A stretch of 64,000 bases of DNA, from assembly GCA_000711775.1 (NCBI GenBank), contig ARYC01017623.1, positions 1 to 64,000 on the forward strand. The letters are read 5' to 3'. Below the pieces are notes generated by a model, which was not told the DNA's origin, did no database searches, and saw only the letters and a program-made list of their open reading frames with translations. Position numbers and translations under genes: made by a program. Position 1 is the first letter of the stretch, and each line of letters opens with the position of its first letter. Source of the DNA: Oxytricha trifallax (taxonomy: Eukaryota; Ciliophora; Spirotrichea; Sporadotrichida; Oxytrichidae). Of this stretch, positions 26,209 through 39,141 are shown one piece after another.

Positions 26209-28100
26209 ATGAGATACGAATGAGATTAATCAAGTATAGTTAGTTGATATAATAAAATTACATTATTTAAAAGAGGATATACAATTAGTACCATTGTAAA
26301 ATAGAGCGATGTGGACTTTTTCTAAAATAATACAATATTTAAGTAACTTGAAAGAGTTTATCATAGCAATGAATATTTAGTTTTAAGCATAATACCACAA
26401 ATTTTGTTGGATCTTTGTCTAAAAGCCATGTTAATACTATCTATAGTTTGTCTGTGATTTTTGTCAAGCAATCTTAATAATCTAATTATAGATAATTAGA
26501 CTTGTATAAATTCTATGATGAGATCAATGACAATATACTTAATAGCCATACTCGCCCTCACAGCATTTAAGTATTTTATGTTTTAATTCAAAAAGTTTTT
26601 GTTCTTTTTTTAACCTACAATGTATAATTTAACTTTAGTCGGTAAATCTCTTCATTCTATCTACAAATCTTTAATTTTCAATATATAGTTTTAATATAGC
26701 CATTAATGACTAAATAAAATATCAATTTTTTTCCTATTTTTAATTTAAATGTACATACGAGATTTACGTTCAAAATTAAAAAAATGATTAATTACAAGAA
26801 AATTAACTAAAATTATTTGAGAAGCTTCACTCCTCAACTGCTCTCTTCTTTAGACTAGAGGTAATTGAGAAACGCGTTGTGAATCTAATATATCTACTAT
26901 CCATAACGTAAATATTTACTCTTGTAAGTAATGAATTTTTTGAGATTTATTCTCAGAATTTAAGATATTGAATGAGAAATAGATCATAGATTGTTTGAAA
27001 TAAAAATTATATTGAAGTTATCTGTAATATTGGTTATTATAATTAAAGATAAGTGAGTTTAAAAATATAAAAGTGCTAAAAAAACCTCTCTAGAAGCCAT
27101 CAAAATTATTTATAATTATAAAACAAGTATTTACTAATTCTTATATTTTAACGGAATTTTTTGCACTCATCAATCATTATCTCTCAAAGAATTAAAATTT
27201 ACCCAATAAATAAGAAACTAAGGATTTTCGATTAGCAATAACTTCTATTTACTAATAAATACCAAATTAAATAATGAACTATTATACTAACACTTTGCAA
27301 AGATCATTTTTCTTAGCAGGAAAAGAAATGATTATGTAGAATCATAAATACAAAGTTATATAATAATAGTAATTATTTAAAGAAAAAATAATAAATTTAT
27401 AAAGATAAGTAAGCTGCTAAAAGTTATATAAAAATATAAAAGAAACATTATCGGTATTTAAAGCTTTTAAAGTAAATGTAAATTTATAGTAATTTAAATT
27501 AATAAAATTGTTAATCTCGCATAATCTTCATCAAGCATTACAATGCTAATTTTAAATTATTGTTTGATTTAATAATCCAATTTTGAGCCCTATTTATTAT
27601 ATACTAATATTTATTCCTAATTAATTCAAGAGCACTTTCATCTTCACTCAAGACTAAATTATAACAAAATTTATATCAGCAGTTGATTATTAGTAGAGCT
27701 TGCACATTATAGACGCTTGATAGCGAATACCCACCACTACGAAATATATGAGAGGTCAAGATATGAAGTAATGACTAATTTTAAAGAATGCTGATGATAT
27801 ATTATAAGTGCTAATATTACAAACATGGCATAAAAAAAACTTATTTATACAATGATCTATTTCACCTAACTCTTGGTGTAGCAACAATTCCTAGGATTTA
27901 TTTGGCTATTTAAAGATCTATTCAAGCTTATTTGAGGTAGTACTTGCTATTTTGTGAGAAGTGACTAATGCTGTAGAAGCCACATTTAACTTAATGCTTC
28001 TTGTATAAATGCAATGAATGAAAGTATATAATAAATACAAATCCTAGAATGTATTGGTACATGCAAGGAAAATCAAATTTTTTAAATCTCTTAAATTTAA
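26209..28100. other. AT-rich region without supported genes
   Basis: No frame is convincing. There is a hint of protein-like sequence near 27,880-28,090 in ciliate code, with TGA interruptions, but nothing recognisable. Confidence 0.4.
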
Positions 28101-28109
28101 TATGAGCCA

Positions 28110-29470
28110 TTCAGTCCATTGAATTGATAGATTAGCTATGATAGACAGGAGTGCTTGAGAACACCGATGATGGAGGTGCTAATGCATTTTCTTATAGTTA
28201 TTGAGACTCAGGAATCCATTCTAGCCAAACAAGAAAATAACCAATTGTGAGCAGATTCACTATCAAGCTAACAGTAAATCGCCTATGGCATCTCTATAGC
28301 ATTAGGTGGAATTACAAGCAGTATTTAGAAGAATTTCATGTTAAGACAAGACTGAAATGCAACATATACTGAAGAATATTGCCACTAAACCATTCAAATT
28401 ATACAACATGTGAAAATGCGCTTGGATAATTGAAATAGGGTAGATGAGAAAAAAGTTTAGACTTCAATATCTCGGGTCCTTAGACACTTGTCTTGGTAGG
28501 ACATTCGATCTCACTTCGTTTTATTCTTGAGATTTAAGTGATGACCTTATACCTCCCTCATTCAAAGTTTTTCCAGGATTACGTTTGCTATTTAAAAATT
28601 TTTAAAACCATAAAATTTATTGTAAGCCAGATTTAATTCATTTTAAATAATTGTAAGAATAATAAGAACTATTATAGATGAAGAAGAAATGCTGCGTATG
28701 ATATGATGAAGAGAAAATGCAATTGAATTACACAAGAAGCACTTAAAGATAAAAAGGTGATAAATGAGTAGGCCTAGAACACAGATGAGCAATTTAAAAG
28801 CACTTAGCCATATATCCATGTCCCTAGTATATGCATGAAAGGCTCTCCCTAATATACTCAACAATATCAGAGACGAACTCCTAAATCATTCTAAGTTTCT
28901 GGAATACCATTATACCACTTTTAGAGAGGGTTAATTGTAGTGACCAGTAAGAGTATCACAAATTGGGTATTATATATCGTGAAGCTAGAATTTTTATGAT
29001 TATTGAACAAAGTCATAAAACTATTTAAACCAGCTGTTTTTTTAAAGAAATTTTAAGTTTTGATATAATTACAGATTTTTTATTAAATTTAAATTAAAAT
29101 TCGGAATTAGTGTATTTTAAAGGCTAATATAATTATATAATTTCAGTCATTTTAATTAATCTTTAAAATTTTTCATATTCTTTTATTACTTAATTTGCAA
29201 ACAATGCCATAGAGCAGCAACTTGTGCAGAAACTGATGAAGTAGCGAGTGCAAGGGACATGGCCACTCGCTCGTGCAGACAAAAGTTGTTATAATCAGTG
29301 AAGACGCCAGATATCTAAGAAGACTCAGAACAAAATGCGAGAATGCAAATAGAATTCTCAAAAAGCCACCAAGACTACTACAAATAAAAATAGCAATTTA
29401 CTAAATGAAGTAGAGAAATTCAATGATGGTTTGGATAATATCTCAGACACAACACTGAGACACTGATAGT
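28110..29470 (+). pseudogene. Series of unassigned decayed coding stretches
   Basis: Three plus-strand stretches have protein-like composition in ciliate code. At 28,120-28,540 (for example QQQIAYGISIALGGITSS) there are three in-frame TGA codons. At 28,680-29,030 one frame stays open for ~90 codons (for example YMHERLSLIYSTISETNS). At 29,197-29,470 the stretch is Lys/Gln-rich with one TGA (for example LLNEVEKFNDGLDNIS). Spacing and frames do not join, so they may be pieces of one ruined gene or of several. No family recognised. Confidence 0.3.
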
Positions 29471-30535
29471 GCAGGTAAAAATTATCAATGAAACCTGCTA
29501 AATTGTAGATATGTTATAGAAAAATTACTAACTAATAACTAATCGTGTTTATTCTATATAAAAATATAGTACATTAAAGAAGACTAGATTAATATATAGG
29601 AGAGATCATTTATAAATTGCATTTTTATTTCATTAGCTCCCAACTTATAATATTTATCTGTATCACTCTAGTAATTATTTACTTAATTGTTTAATTTAAT
29701 GCTGAAATATCAAACTACTCTTTTATTTTCTTTACTTAAGATTAAAATCAAGAATATATATTTTACTCTAGTTTCATATTTTTTCAAATTATTGTTTTCA
29801 CTTTTATTGTATATTTTATTTATGTTGTTGATTAAAGATTCGAGAAGTTTGTGATTTAACTAAACACCATCTAAGCAACTTCTCTATTTTGATAAGATAC
29901 CTAAACGTGTAAATTAATTTATCAATTTGTGATAAGCATTAATAATTAAATATATTGATAAAATTAAAATTCAGAATAATAAGTATTTTTTTCTTATTTT
30001 AATTATTTGCTGTGTATATATATATATATATAAAAAAGTTTAAATCTTTTTATTTAAATTTTAGAATAGTGTTCAAATCTTGAAATATTTTAGTATCTAT
30101 CAATTTGTATTAACTCTCGTCATACCTCTATAATTTTCATTTTGATCACTTGCTTATTTTACTAATATCTTTGAACTTAAATATGATATCACTAATCGAT
30201 TTCTTTCAAAGGCAGTGTCAATAAACTATATGAGTTTTATCTAATTTTAGAAACTTCTTTAAGAGAAATTTCAAGTGGGATAATTCAAGTTTTTTCTTCT
30301 CAAAATATGTATGAAAGCTCAAGTCTACAGCATTTTTTATCTCAAAAACTATTTATAAGTTAAATAAATAATACTTATAATAAAATAGGTTTGAATGCTG
30401 TTACTTCTTTTATAAATACAATTGCTTGTAATTAGAGGTAGGAATCTTTGCTAACTCATTTGCTATTATCTCTCATATAGAATTAACTATGAGAACCAAA
30501 ATTCAAGAAGAAGTAGAAATTATAAGAATTTTTAT
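29471..30535. other. AT-rich spacer
   Basis: No supported gene. A short (TA)n run lies at about 30,017-30,032. Confidence 0.5.
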
Positions 30536-30975
30536 TTATAATTAATAAAATTTTTTACTTGCTAAATTTCGTTTAAAATGAAAATTTTTAAAAGCTTCGC
30601 TTGTAAATATTTGGGATAAGCGTTTATAAATAGTATTTTGTTGTTGTTTATTTCTCCTAATTTGATGAACATGTATAATTGCTTTATTGTTAAATTTTTT
30701 TCATTCTTCCTTATTTGTGACTATACATAGCGAATCATATTTAAGTTGAAATATATCTAATACATACTCAAGTGTAAATAAATGTTTCCTTATATAATTG
30801 AATTCTATTACTTTTCGATTATTACCCAAATCTCTTACATAAGACTCTAGTTTATGCAATTGGTTACTAATCATAAAATGAAAACCTTTTTCCAATCAAC
30901 CTATAATAGCTCTTCTTCATAATTGGATACATTGGCTTTTTGAATCAAACTTAAAGACTCGAATAATCTTTTTAA
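30536..30975 (-). pseudogene. Unassigned minus-strand coding remnant
   Basis: About 145 codons without a frame change on the minus strand, reading TAA/TAG as Gln. It includes LHKLESYVRDLGNNRKVIEF and AIIHVHQIRRNKQQQNTIYK and is basic. Three in-frame TGA codons occur where Trp would fit; otherwise the frame is clean. No family recognised. Confidence 0.35.
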
Positions 30976-31199
30976 GACTTATTTTTATTCATTTAAATTT
31001 ATAAACTAAATAATTAGGTGATATCTTTGCTTTATAGACTGGGATGAATAATCTTTAATTATTAATAAGTCATTTTAAATAGGTATAATTTAAATATAAT
31101 AATAAATTAGTTAGTATTAGATTTAAGCTCCTTGCCTTTTTATTGCTTTATCATTTTATTATTTGATATCTAAATTAGTATTGTTAATGATTAAATTAA

Positions 31200-33200
31200 T
31201 AAATATATTTTAATTTATTCAATAAATCTTTAATCATTTAAATCCTATTCTCCTTTTCCCTAATTTTGAGGATCCACTTATGTTTTTACTAAATTTCATA
31301 ATTTTAGTTTGAATAGCTAATACTTTTTAGACTATATTGAGTTTCAAAAGTGATTCTCTAAGTTCTCTTTCCTACTGTCTAACATGAAATCCTCTCGGTT
31401 TTAACTAATTTATAAAATATAAGCTTTCCAATTCTTATCTATCTCCACTGCTTTTCTCATTCAACATTTCTCTTATAGTTCTAATCCAAGAAAGAATTCT
31501 TAGGTTCTAGCAAATTCATCAAACTCTCCCTTCTAGTTTTTCACTTAAATCCTAATTATAAAAGTCTAACTTATCTTTAATTGCGTAAAGCAATATTTTT
31601 TCTTGATCTGAATTATTTCTATCATTTTAAGTTTATCTATATCCAATCCTATAATGTTGATAACTATTTTTTATCATTTCCATCCTCCTCATATCCAAAT
31701 ACTCATATTTTTTAATATATTTCCATTCTATTAATTCTTGCTCTCATATTTCTACCTCATGAATTAAATCTCTTTACCACTACTTTGCTATCTACAGCTT
31801 CTTGTTCAATCTATTATTAAGCGAGTATAATTAAAATGGGGAGACTGTTAAAATAATATCAAAAATTATCATCTCAATATACATGAGTGAAGATCCAACA
31901 GTCACTAATTTGAATTATGTTTGAATAGATCCTTATTTAAATTTAATTAACTAATCAACTAACTTAAAATGGAACTTTTGACTTTTTTATCATCTTTTCT
32001 GATTTATTTTATTTTTGTTCATCGATCAAGTAGATGCTGTAGCTGATCTTCAAGTTTTTTCATAATTTTCATAGATATCTTCCAGGATATCTTCCTCAAA
32101 AAATTTAAAGTGTGGAGAGTGTGGAGAGTATGGAGTGTGTGGAGTCCAGCATCAACAAAAACAGTAATAATAACACTAATATTCTCAAAATAAAGCATAA
32201 TTATGAGTCTGATTGAAATTCTAAAGAATTTCAAAATTTTAGATAACTGATTTTTTCTTAGTTTTCATCAACATCATCTTCAACATCATGTTAAACATTA
32301 GGCATCATATCTATGAATTTTAGAAAAACAAGATGTTATTGAAAAAATCCCAGACTCATAATAATGCTTAATTTTGAGAATATTAGTGTTATTACTACTG
32401 TTTTTTTGATGCTGGACTCCACACACTCCATACTCTCCACACTTCAACACTTTTGAAAAGATATCAGGAAGATACCCTGAAGATATCTATGAAATTATGA
32501 AAAAACTTGAAGATCAGCTACAGCATCTACTTGAACGATGAACAAAAATAAAAAAAATCAGAAAAGATGAAAAAAAAGTAAAATTCCATTTTTAGTTAGT
32601 TGATTAGTTAATTAAATTTAAATAAGGAAATAGTCAAACATTATTCAAACTAGTGACTGTTGGATCTTCACTCATGTATATTGAGATGATAATTTTTGAT
32701 ATTATTTTAACAGTCTCCCCATTTAATTATACTCGCTTAATATTAACTTTGGGGCATCTTTTCTTTTTAATTCTCAATTCTTTCCTCATCTTATTAGTAT
32801 CTCTCCATAAATTATATTAATATTAAAACTATCATTCTCAGATGGTTGGCATTTGTTGTTATCTTTTTACTGCAAAATAAATTGATCAAACTCGTCCTTT
32901 TTCATGATTAAAATTGCTTATAAATATATTTTTATATTTATTTCTCTCTGAACTTGATTTTGAATAGTATATTCAGGTTCTCAATTTGATTTTGCTTTTC
33001 AATAAGTTTTTAATCTTTTAAACCTACGATTTCTTATTTATGAACAATACTTACTTGTAGTTTTTTGTTTTTTTAATCATTTTCCTTAATCTCAATTTTC
33101 TCACATCTTCCAAAACTCTTCATTTTACAATATATTTTACTGTGTCTGCTTGAGAGCATTCCCCTTCTTTATCAATTCATCTGCTCTAACTTTAAGATTG
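31200..33200 (-). pseudogene. Coiled-coil-type coding remnant split by a foldback element
   Basis: Minus-strand sequence on both sides of the foldback at 31,812-32,755 reads as Lys/Glu/Gln/Leu-rich, coiled-coil-like protein in ciliate code. Upstream (33,190-32,760): KLIEKQNQIENLNILFK and NDQKNKKLQVSIVHKQEIVG. Downstream (31,805-31,200): DKLDFYNQDLSEKLEGRV and RQQERELRESLLKLNIVQK. Several TGA codons and frame changes occur. Low-complexity composition makes any family call unsafe. Confidence 0.35.
31812..32755. repeat. Foldback element 2 (~940 bp) with GTGTGGAGA direct repeats in the arms
   Basis: Inverted arms of about 390 bp, 31,812-32,205 and 32,360-32,755, begin with TTAAGCGAGTATAATTAAA on the outside. 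Each arm contains GTGTGGAG-type iterations (32,109-32,143 and, inverted, 32,410-32,444); the left arm has more copies than the right. TTAATA occurs at the right border and ATTAT-type sequence at the left, but a target duplication cannot be fixed. The antisense reading of the iterations gives a Leu-His-Thr repeat peptide, an artefact of the repeat. Confidence 0.8.
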
Positions 33201-33589
33201 ATGTTATTTCTGAATATTTATAAACTAGAGTTAAACTTCAATACTATCAAATTATATATTGTTCTTTTTTGAATGCTATTCCAATAGTTATCTAAATTAT
33301 TGCTGATTCAAATTATCTTCAATATACAAGCGAATATCGCTATTTCCATGTGTAATTGAACTGCAATCATCTATCCTTTAGAATGATATTTGTAAATTGT
33401 TTTAACCATATTTTATCTAATTTTAATTAGATTGATTAAGGGAATTGAAATGTTTTTATTTAATAAAAGAAGTAAATTTTAGAATAGCTAAATATTTATT
33501 AGAGTAAATTAATTCAGTTAAAACATTTTAGTTAATTTATAAATACAGCGTTTTCTTTATCTTAGATCAGTGTTTTGTTTAAATTTTAA

Positions 33590-34215
33590 CTTATTTGATG
33601 ATAAACTCAGCAGCAAGAATGGAATTCATGATGTTATCAAAATCTACATTGTCCAAACTAAGCCATTTTAGGAACAATAATGTCAGTTTAAATCTTTGAA
33701 GGGTCGATCCATTTACCAAAAGCTGATTCGATTTTTTCAAATACATATTAAGCAAATCTTATAAATTTGTGAGTGTACCTTTCATTGAAATTTTAGGTTT
33801 TGTTCAAAAGAGTGTCACTTTATCATAAGTATCAATAGACACTTTAAAGTCAATCCAGAAATTAATGAATTTTATTAAGAGAGGATTATTTTCATTTTCC
33901 CTCTCTAACTTTCAAGTGTTCATCATAAAGTGGATTTGGAATTGCTTTTTTTCCAAAAAGAAAATCGGTCCTTCCTAAGCAAAATAAGTACAAAAGAAAA
34001 TAATTAAACATAAAATTTGTAGACCCAGTTTATAGCTTGAAATTCCTTTCTCAATTTAAGTTTCGTCTACTTCATTTTGTTTTTTAATTAAAGATATTTT
34101 TTCACAGTGGAAGTTAGAAATCCTTCAAGTAAGAGAATTTGCGTTGATTCTTTAATTTAATCTTTGTCATAATTGCAACTGCAGATTTCTGCTACTAGTT
34201 CCTCCAAAGTTCTAA
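33590..34215 (-). pseudogene. Unassigned minus-strand coding stretch
   Basis: In ciliate code the minus strand reads through about 200 codons with two TGA interruptions and one likely frame change. N-terminal part: RTLEELVAEICSCNYDKDQI and a basic helix. C-terminal part: FKVSIDTYDKVTLF, ISMKGTLTNLQDLLNMYLKK and SLDNVDFDNIMNSILAAEF. The composition looks like a real soluble protein, but I do not recognise it. It could be a host gene piece (MDS) or a pseudogene. It lies just left of the GC-rich island. Confidence 0.4.
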
Positions 34216-34480
34216 AAAAAAGTATAAAAGCATAATTTGAATTTGAATAGGAAGTTGTATTAATTCATAATTTAAATTAGAATTCAAGCATATTATTATT
34301 AATATTTGGTTGCTTTTCATTATTAATTACAATTATATTTATTTATATAAGGAACTCTATCACAAAAATAAAGCAAACAAATTTCAAAGGTCAGTATTCA
34401 AACATTTTAAACATTAATATTTTAGTTTTATTCTAACTCAATATTAGCTTATCAGAAGACCCTATATTTCCATTGGTGCG

Positions 34481-37144
34481 ATGCAATACGTAGACTCGCC
34501 CTTGGTGTAGCTGTCTCCCTCTGTGCTGCCCCCAGGGGTGAAGAGTGACCAGTAGCAAGAGCCATTAATGAGCTGGCAGGGGCTGGCCCCCAAGTTGACA
34601 TGCTTTCTAGCGAACATCAGACATCAAGAACACAGCACGAAGAGCATCTTAGGCCTAATTTCGACCCTCTACGACCCCCTCACCATCTACTGCCACCGGG
34701 ACCGCATCCAGCAGACCGTTGAGTACCATCTTGCCAGGAGACGGCTGACATTCGCGTTGACGACGCTCAGCAACAAAGGGGAGGAGGCCATTAAAGGCTT
34801 TAAGATTAAGGAAGATGTCTAGTACTAATCGCTAACTACATAGGACGCGCCCAAGGCAAGAGGGGGGGCTATATAGTACATGGTCAACAAGAAGCGACAG
34901 ATATCCACGATTGGTCGACACCTGTTCACATCATCTCAATAAGAATTCACTCAAACTGGTCACTCGCCCTCAGTGGTGCCCTTCAACGAATGTGCCGATC
35001 CGTTAGAGAGTGTATCTTTATAGGGTGGTGACTTACTGTATGAATAGAGAGACGTTAGAAAACACGAAATAATATCAAAAAGTAAAAAATAATTAATAGA
35101 TGATCAACTACTGAGAGCAAAGTATAAAAAAAAGTTATGAATACTTAACAGTCAAAAGTCATAGAGATGGGACGCTAAGCTGCAGGCGCTGTATTTATGA
35201 CCTTTTCCTTTACAGCAAGAGTTCCAAGCCATTGTGAAAGACATTCTAAAAGACATCACTCTAGCAGTGCAACAAGCAATCAAGAGATAACTAACCCTAA
35301 TAATGAGGATGATCAAAGAGTCCAGGTAATGCAAAGAGCACCTCCACCCTAGTGATTTTTCCATTCTTTCGTGTGCCGTCGACGATTTCTTAGTACCAGG
35401 GCATTCCAGAAAAAGAGCTTCTACAGGCACACAGTGGCCTGCCATTTAACCCAAGGGAACTAGGCATTCAAAGATAAAGCCCTACAGCGCCTTTACAAGA
35501 TACTCAACAAAATGCAGCGAAACGAGAACGGTGGGACGGCCAAAACGATGGCTGAGGCTTTCACTGACACTCTAAAAATGAACACATACTCTAAAAAGAC
35601 CCTGCGGCTTGCGCACCGCAGCCGCCTGATAGAATTTAAAGACTTGTAGTAATGCCTTCTTAGGAAAGATTGGGTTCCTTCTACTGTGCCCCAGAGCACC
35701 AAACTATATTCAGCTATAGAGTCTGTATAGTGTGAGCCAGGTTATAATCTTCCTCAAACAAATGTTCCTCTTTCACTCACCAATCTCTTACCCACTTAAT
35801 CTGACACCCCAATGAAAGGTGTCGAGGTGATGGAAATGCATTGTGTGGAGACTCAAGACAAGTAGACTATTGCTTGTATGGGAAAGGGTAGTTTCGAAGA
35901 TAAGCACGATAATCTGTTCCACTCTGTCCCCCTTATAGTTCGAGCTGGCACTCTATTGCACCAGTAACATTTTGTGAACAATGTGATCACCACGAACTGC
36001 CTGCGCAAGGAGATCACCTGTCTGATGCGGTCCCTCAAGAATAGCAGTGAGTGGATTGAAGGTCACAACCAGTGACGATGTGACTTATATTGAATTATCA
36101 CCTCATTAGTAGCCGATTGGAGATCCATACTTAAGTCAAATAAGCACGACGCCAATCAGTAGTTGTTGACTGAAGACGTGGATGCGCTCGGGTGCGAGGC
36201 TATATGTATCGAAGCAGCCCTCGACCCCCTTTCAAAGAGCAAGATATCTAGGAAGGTATAACTGATCACCATCCCCCAGAATGTGTAGAGCAGAGCTCTG
36301 GCTAGGCGACACAACGTGGCCTTTCTTGTAAGCCAGTTGAACAACCTTCAGATGACTATCAGCTCTTGTGTACATATTGTGTTGCGCATCGCACATTCAG
36401 CATTGGTCGAGTAATTCGAGCCCAATCTCGCACAACTCTTATGTATCGAGATGATTACTAAGAACGTTTCGCACTCACTTGCCAAGTAAAAGAAGAATAG
36501 CGACTAAGCTATCAAGATGAGGACTGTGAAAGTCTTTGACAAGGGATGGGCAATTAACGCGAGGCAACTCGCTTACATGGAGGTGCTTTAACAGTTTGAC
36601 CACAGCTATGGGTATGTACTGCGTGGTAGCCAGATAATGCCCAATACCATAAGGGCGGCAGCAGAGTGGATTGGGAAGGTCCCTAAAGCTATTTAGGAAA
36701 TACTTTAGCTTGAATCGAAAGCCCTCGACCCCAAATACATAATGCTTTTCGGACAATGCAACGTCTCGAAGGTTCTCTCTTCACGAGCGTTCCTCTTGGA
36801 GCACTCCGACTGCCGTCATGTGGAGAATGACTAAAGTCTTGAGATTACTTATACCTGGTTAACTGCAGACAAACTGTCTCGGAAGACAGCGCATGAAGAG
36901 CAGAAGTGCTAAGCTAATTAGAGAGAGGGGGGAGATAAAATTCCTCTCACCCCAACTCGAAGACCAGGATGCACATACTCATGTCAGCATGAATGGAATG
37001 AAGGAAGGAGAAGGCACTAGCAAAGAGGGAATTGTAGGAACTGAAGTTGTAGGAATTGCAATGGGCTCGCCTGTAGTTGCGAACGATGAACATGGTGAGG
37101 CAGTGATAGAGGTGTAAATGCCTCAAGAACTACAGGAGCAGTGA
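34481..37144 (+). CDS. Very large unknown ORF of the GC-rich island (~887 codons, interrupted)
   Basis: ATG 34,481 (MQYVDSPLVQLSPSVLPPG). It stays in one frame past TGA codons at 35,138 and 35,198, changes frame near 35,400, passes two more TGA (36,073 and 36,091), changes frame again in a run of six G (about 36,917) and ends at TGA 37,142-37,144. Between these points the reading is coherent, for example MAEAFTDTLKMNTYSKKTL, KGSFEDKHDNLFHSVPLIV, RTVKVFDKGWAINARQLAY and LEHSDCRHVENDQSLEITY. The C-terminal ~75 residues are Gly/Glu-rich and unstructured. No signal peptide, membrane segment or known domain was recognised. It may be a structural or replication-type protein of the element, but that is only a guess from its size. 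The four TGA sites all suit Trp. Confidence 0.5.
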
Positions 37145-37202
37145 TTATCATAAATTGAATTTACTTATTACCTCTATGTGAGTTGATCAGTTCTTTCTCC
37201 CT

Positions 37203-37451
37203 ATGTTTAAACATCAACATGCTATTATTACAGGAACTATCCCGAAACTTGATGTGAGTAATTTCATACACCCTATCCATAGAAAGGAAGATAAGCTTCC
37301 TTGTTTATGCCTTTTTAACTTTAATTATAACTCTTGCTTAATATCATTTCTCAACTATTCAGCTAATGATGCTGCTATTTTCTTCATATATAGTGAGTTC
37401 TTCCTGCTTATTATTCCCTTCATTATAACATGTATGCTTATTCATTCATGA
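37203..37451 (+). CDS. Small hydrophobic ORF (82 aa)
   Basis: Open from ATG to TGA in both codes. The C-terminal half is strongly hydrophobic (ANDAAIFFIYSEFFLLIIPF), compatible with one or two membrane helices. It is AT-rich compared with its neighbours and lies between the large ORF and the divergent minus-strand gene, so it may be spacer DNA open by chance. Confidence 0.2.
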   Translation: MFKHQHAIITGTIPKLDVSNFIHPIHRKEDKLPCLCLFNFNYNSCLISFLNYSANDAAIFFIYSEFFLLIIPFIITCMLIHS

Positions 37452-37600
37452 GATTGTGATTAGAGATTTAATGAACTTAGTATAGATAAATCAAATACAA
37501 ACCCCATAATTAAAGATTGGGTTGCGCTAAACTCAATACTCAAACCTGATCGAGATGCCTCACCACAATGGGCTTATGCGCTGATTTACTTGATACAGTA

Positions 37601-38500
37601 TCAGATATTGAAGAGTGTCTTGTTAAGACTCTGCGACTACAATGGGTGGCTCTCCTGGTTCGGCATTGTTTGTCTGTTTTCACTCATGGTGGCCGCCATT
37701 CGCGGCAACTGTCGCTTCTAAGGCATTTGTGCATGGTCCATCTTGAGTCTCTTCACTTGGAGCATGTAATCGTGCTTGTCTTGGCGTAGCAGTAACTCCT
37801 CATCCTTAGTCTCCTCTAGCTCTTCGCGGGTGCGTCTCTTTTGGACGTTTGCTTCAGCTTCGAGACCGCACGACCATTGCTCTTTATTAGTAAGTCATTT
37901 AACATGGATGTATTTACGGGGAACGTTTAAGCACCTCACCAAAGCATCAGCGAATTCAGGTCGCATTGTAACGTTTAACTGTCGTTGCTCAATCTGGCGA
38001 GCGCTCCTCTTCTAAAGAACTAAATCGACTCGCTCCTTAAGCTGGTCAGGTATGACTGTGTTGAGTATATCCCCTAACCATTGCCTGTCTAGCTTCCTCC
38101 ATTCGCGGGGGTCTGGGAGGAACTGTAGCACCTCCTCATGCTATGTCGCCATCTCTAGCATGCTGGCCACCGTGAGGCCCTCGAGGTATGGTATTACGGA
38201 GGTACTACTCAAAAGAAATGATAGATTGACCTTCGACAAATATCTTACATTCTTATCGCCCCCAAGATAGAACTGAGGAAGTATGAGTTGGTCTGCTTTA
38301 GGCTGGGCAAGTGAGCCACGCCATCCTGCGTGAGAAATAGATGCATGTCCCTCTTGCTGGTAAGCTTGGTCTGCACGTCTAAGTAGTTCAGTTGTGGCTG
38401 CCCCTACATTAACTTTAGTTATTATATTTGTGAACTTACGCGAGAATCTAGAGTAAAGGCCTTGTAGGTTAAGGAATCCCTAATAGCACTTTAAGGTATT
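37601..38500 (-). CDS. Divergent unknown gene of the GC-rich island
   Basis: Minus strand, ciliate code. It enters near 38,500 (no clear ATG; first reliable residues SLTYKAFTLDSRVSSQIQQL), shows one frame change in a G-run near 38,265 and one in-frame TGA at 37,895-37,897, and ends at TGA 37,601-37,603. About 300 codons. Conserved-looking core: KRDMHLFLTQDGVAHLPSL, LPDPREWRKLDRQWLGDIL and PEFADALVRCLNVP. The C-terminal ~95 residues are charged and coiled-coil-like (RRTREELEETKDEELLLRQ). It is divergent from the next gene with almost no gap, so the two may share a promoter region near 38,510. Function unknown. Confidence 0.5.
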
Positions 38501-38532
38501 CCATTTAATTAATTTATAATTCCACGTTTAAA

Positions 38533-39141
38533 GATGAAAGTCCACCAGGGGAGAAACTTGAAGAGGATAGAAAAAAAGAATTAGCCACTAGAGCGGACGA
38601 CAACCACTCAAACGAAATCCACTAGAGCAATGCAAGTATGTCATAGGTAGAAATGGCCCCGAACAAGAGAAACAAGAAGACACTCAAGCATGAGAAATCT
38701 GATAAGGTGTGAAAAGCTGATTTTACAGACCAAAACCTCAACCCCAAGGCTAGGAAAGATTAGGAGTTTATCACTACCACCCTAATTCATGACCTGATAC
38801 TTACAGAATCAGACGTTTAGGTCAATGTGTATTCGCCAGAGGATCTCCTATAAAAGAATAGCTTGGGCGCACAAGAATAAAGTGAAGCAAATTTCAAGGA
38901 CATCTTGTGCTATACATGTGACCCAAAAGCTCTTGCCAAAGTGCTTATACTGAAACACTAGGCTTTGGGGAGTCCTCTCTCTGTGGAAGAGATAAAAGCT
39001 CTAGCTGAAAGAGCGCGAACCTTTGTCTTTCCTGACCTCTAGTTAGCCCCTACTGATGACAGTCTTAATAGCTATTTAACCACGACATGCAAGAAAGCCT
39101 GGTTGGATAGTAGGTAGATTCATTCACCAAGTATGAAATGA
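38533..39141 (+). CDS. Small ORF overlapping the transposase start
   Basis: About 200 codons in ciliate code, N-terminal start unclear (an internal ATG lies near 38,640), one in-frame TGA at 38,710-38,712, end at TGA 39,139-39,141. The first third is basic and charged (MAPNKRNKKTLKHEKSDK). The rest is better ordered: LIHDLILTESDVQVNVYS, then SEANFKDILCYTCDPKALAK and SVEEIKALAERARTFVFPDL. It overlaps the transposase ORF by 55 bp in another frame, so the two may be expressed from one transcript. Not recognised. Confidence 0.5.

Noticed and set aside
32019..32234. Minus-strand ORF with a Leu-His-Thr repeat peptide
   Set aside because: It is the antisense translation of the GTGTGGAG iterations in a foldback arm; the other arm does not keep it.
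35152..36756. Minus-strand ORFs of 60-97 aa across the GC-rich island
   Set aside because: They oppose the long coherent plus-strand frame and vanish where that frame is clear; no motifs.
37568..38270. Plus-strand ORFs of 72-79 aa
   Set aside because: Shadows of the minus-strand gene at 37,601-38,500, which reads more continuously in ciliate code.
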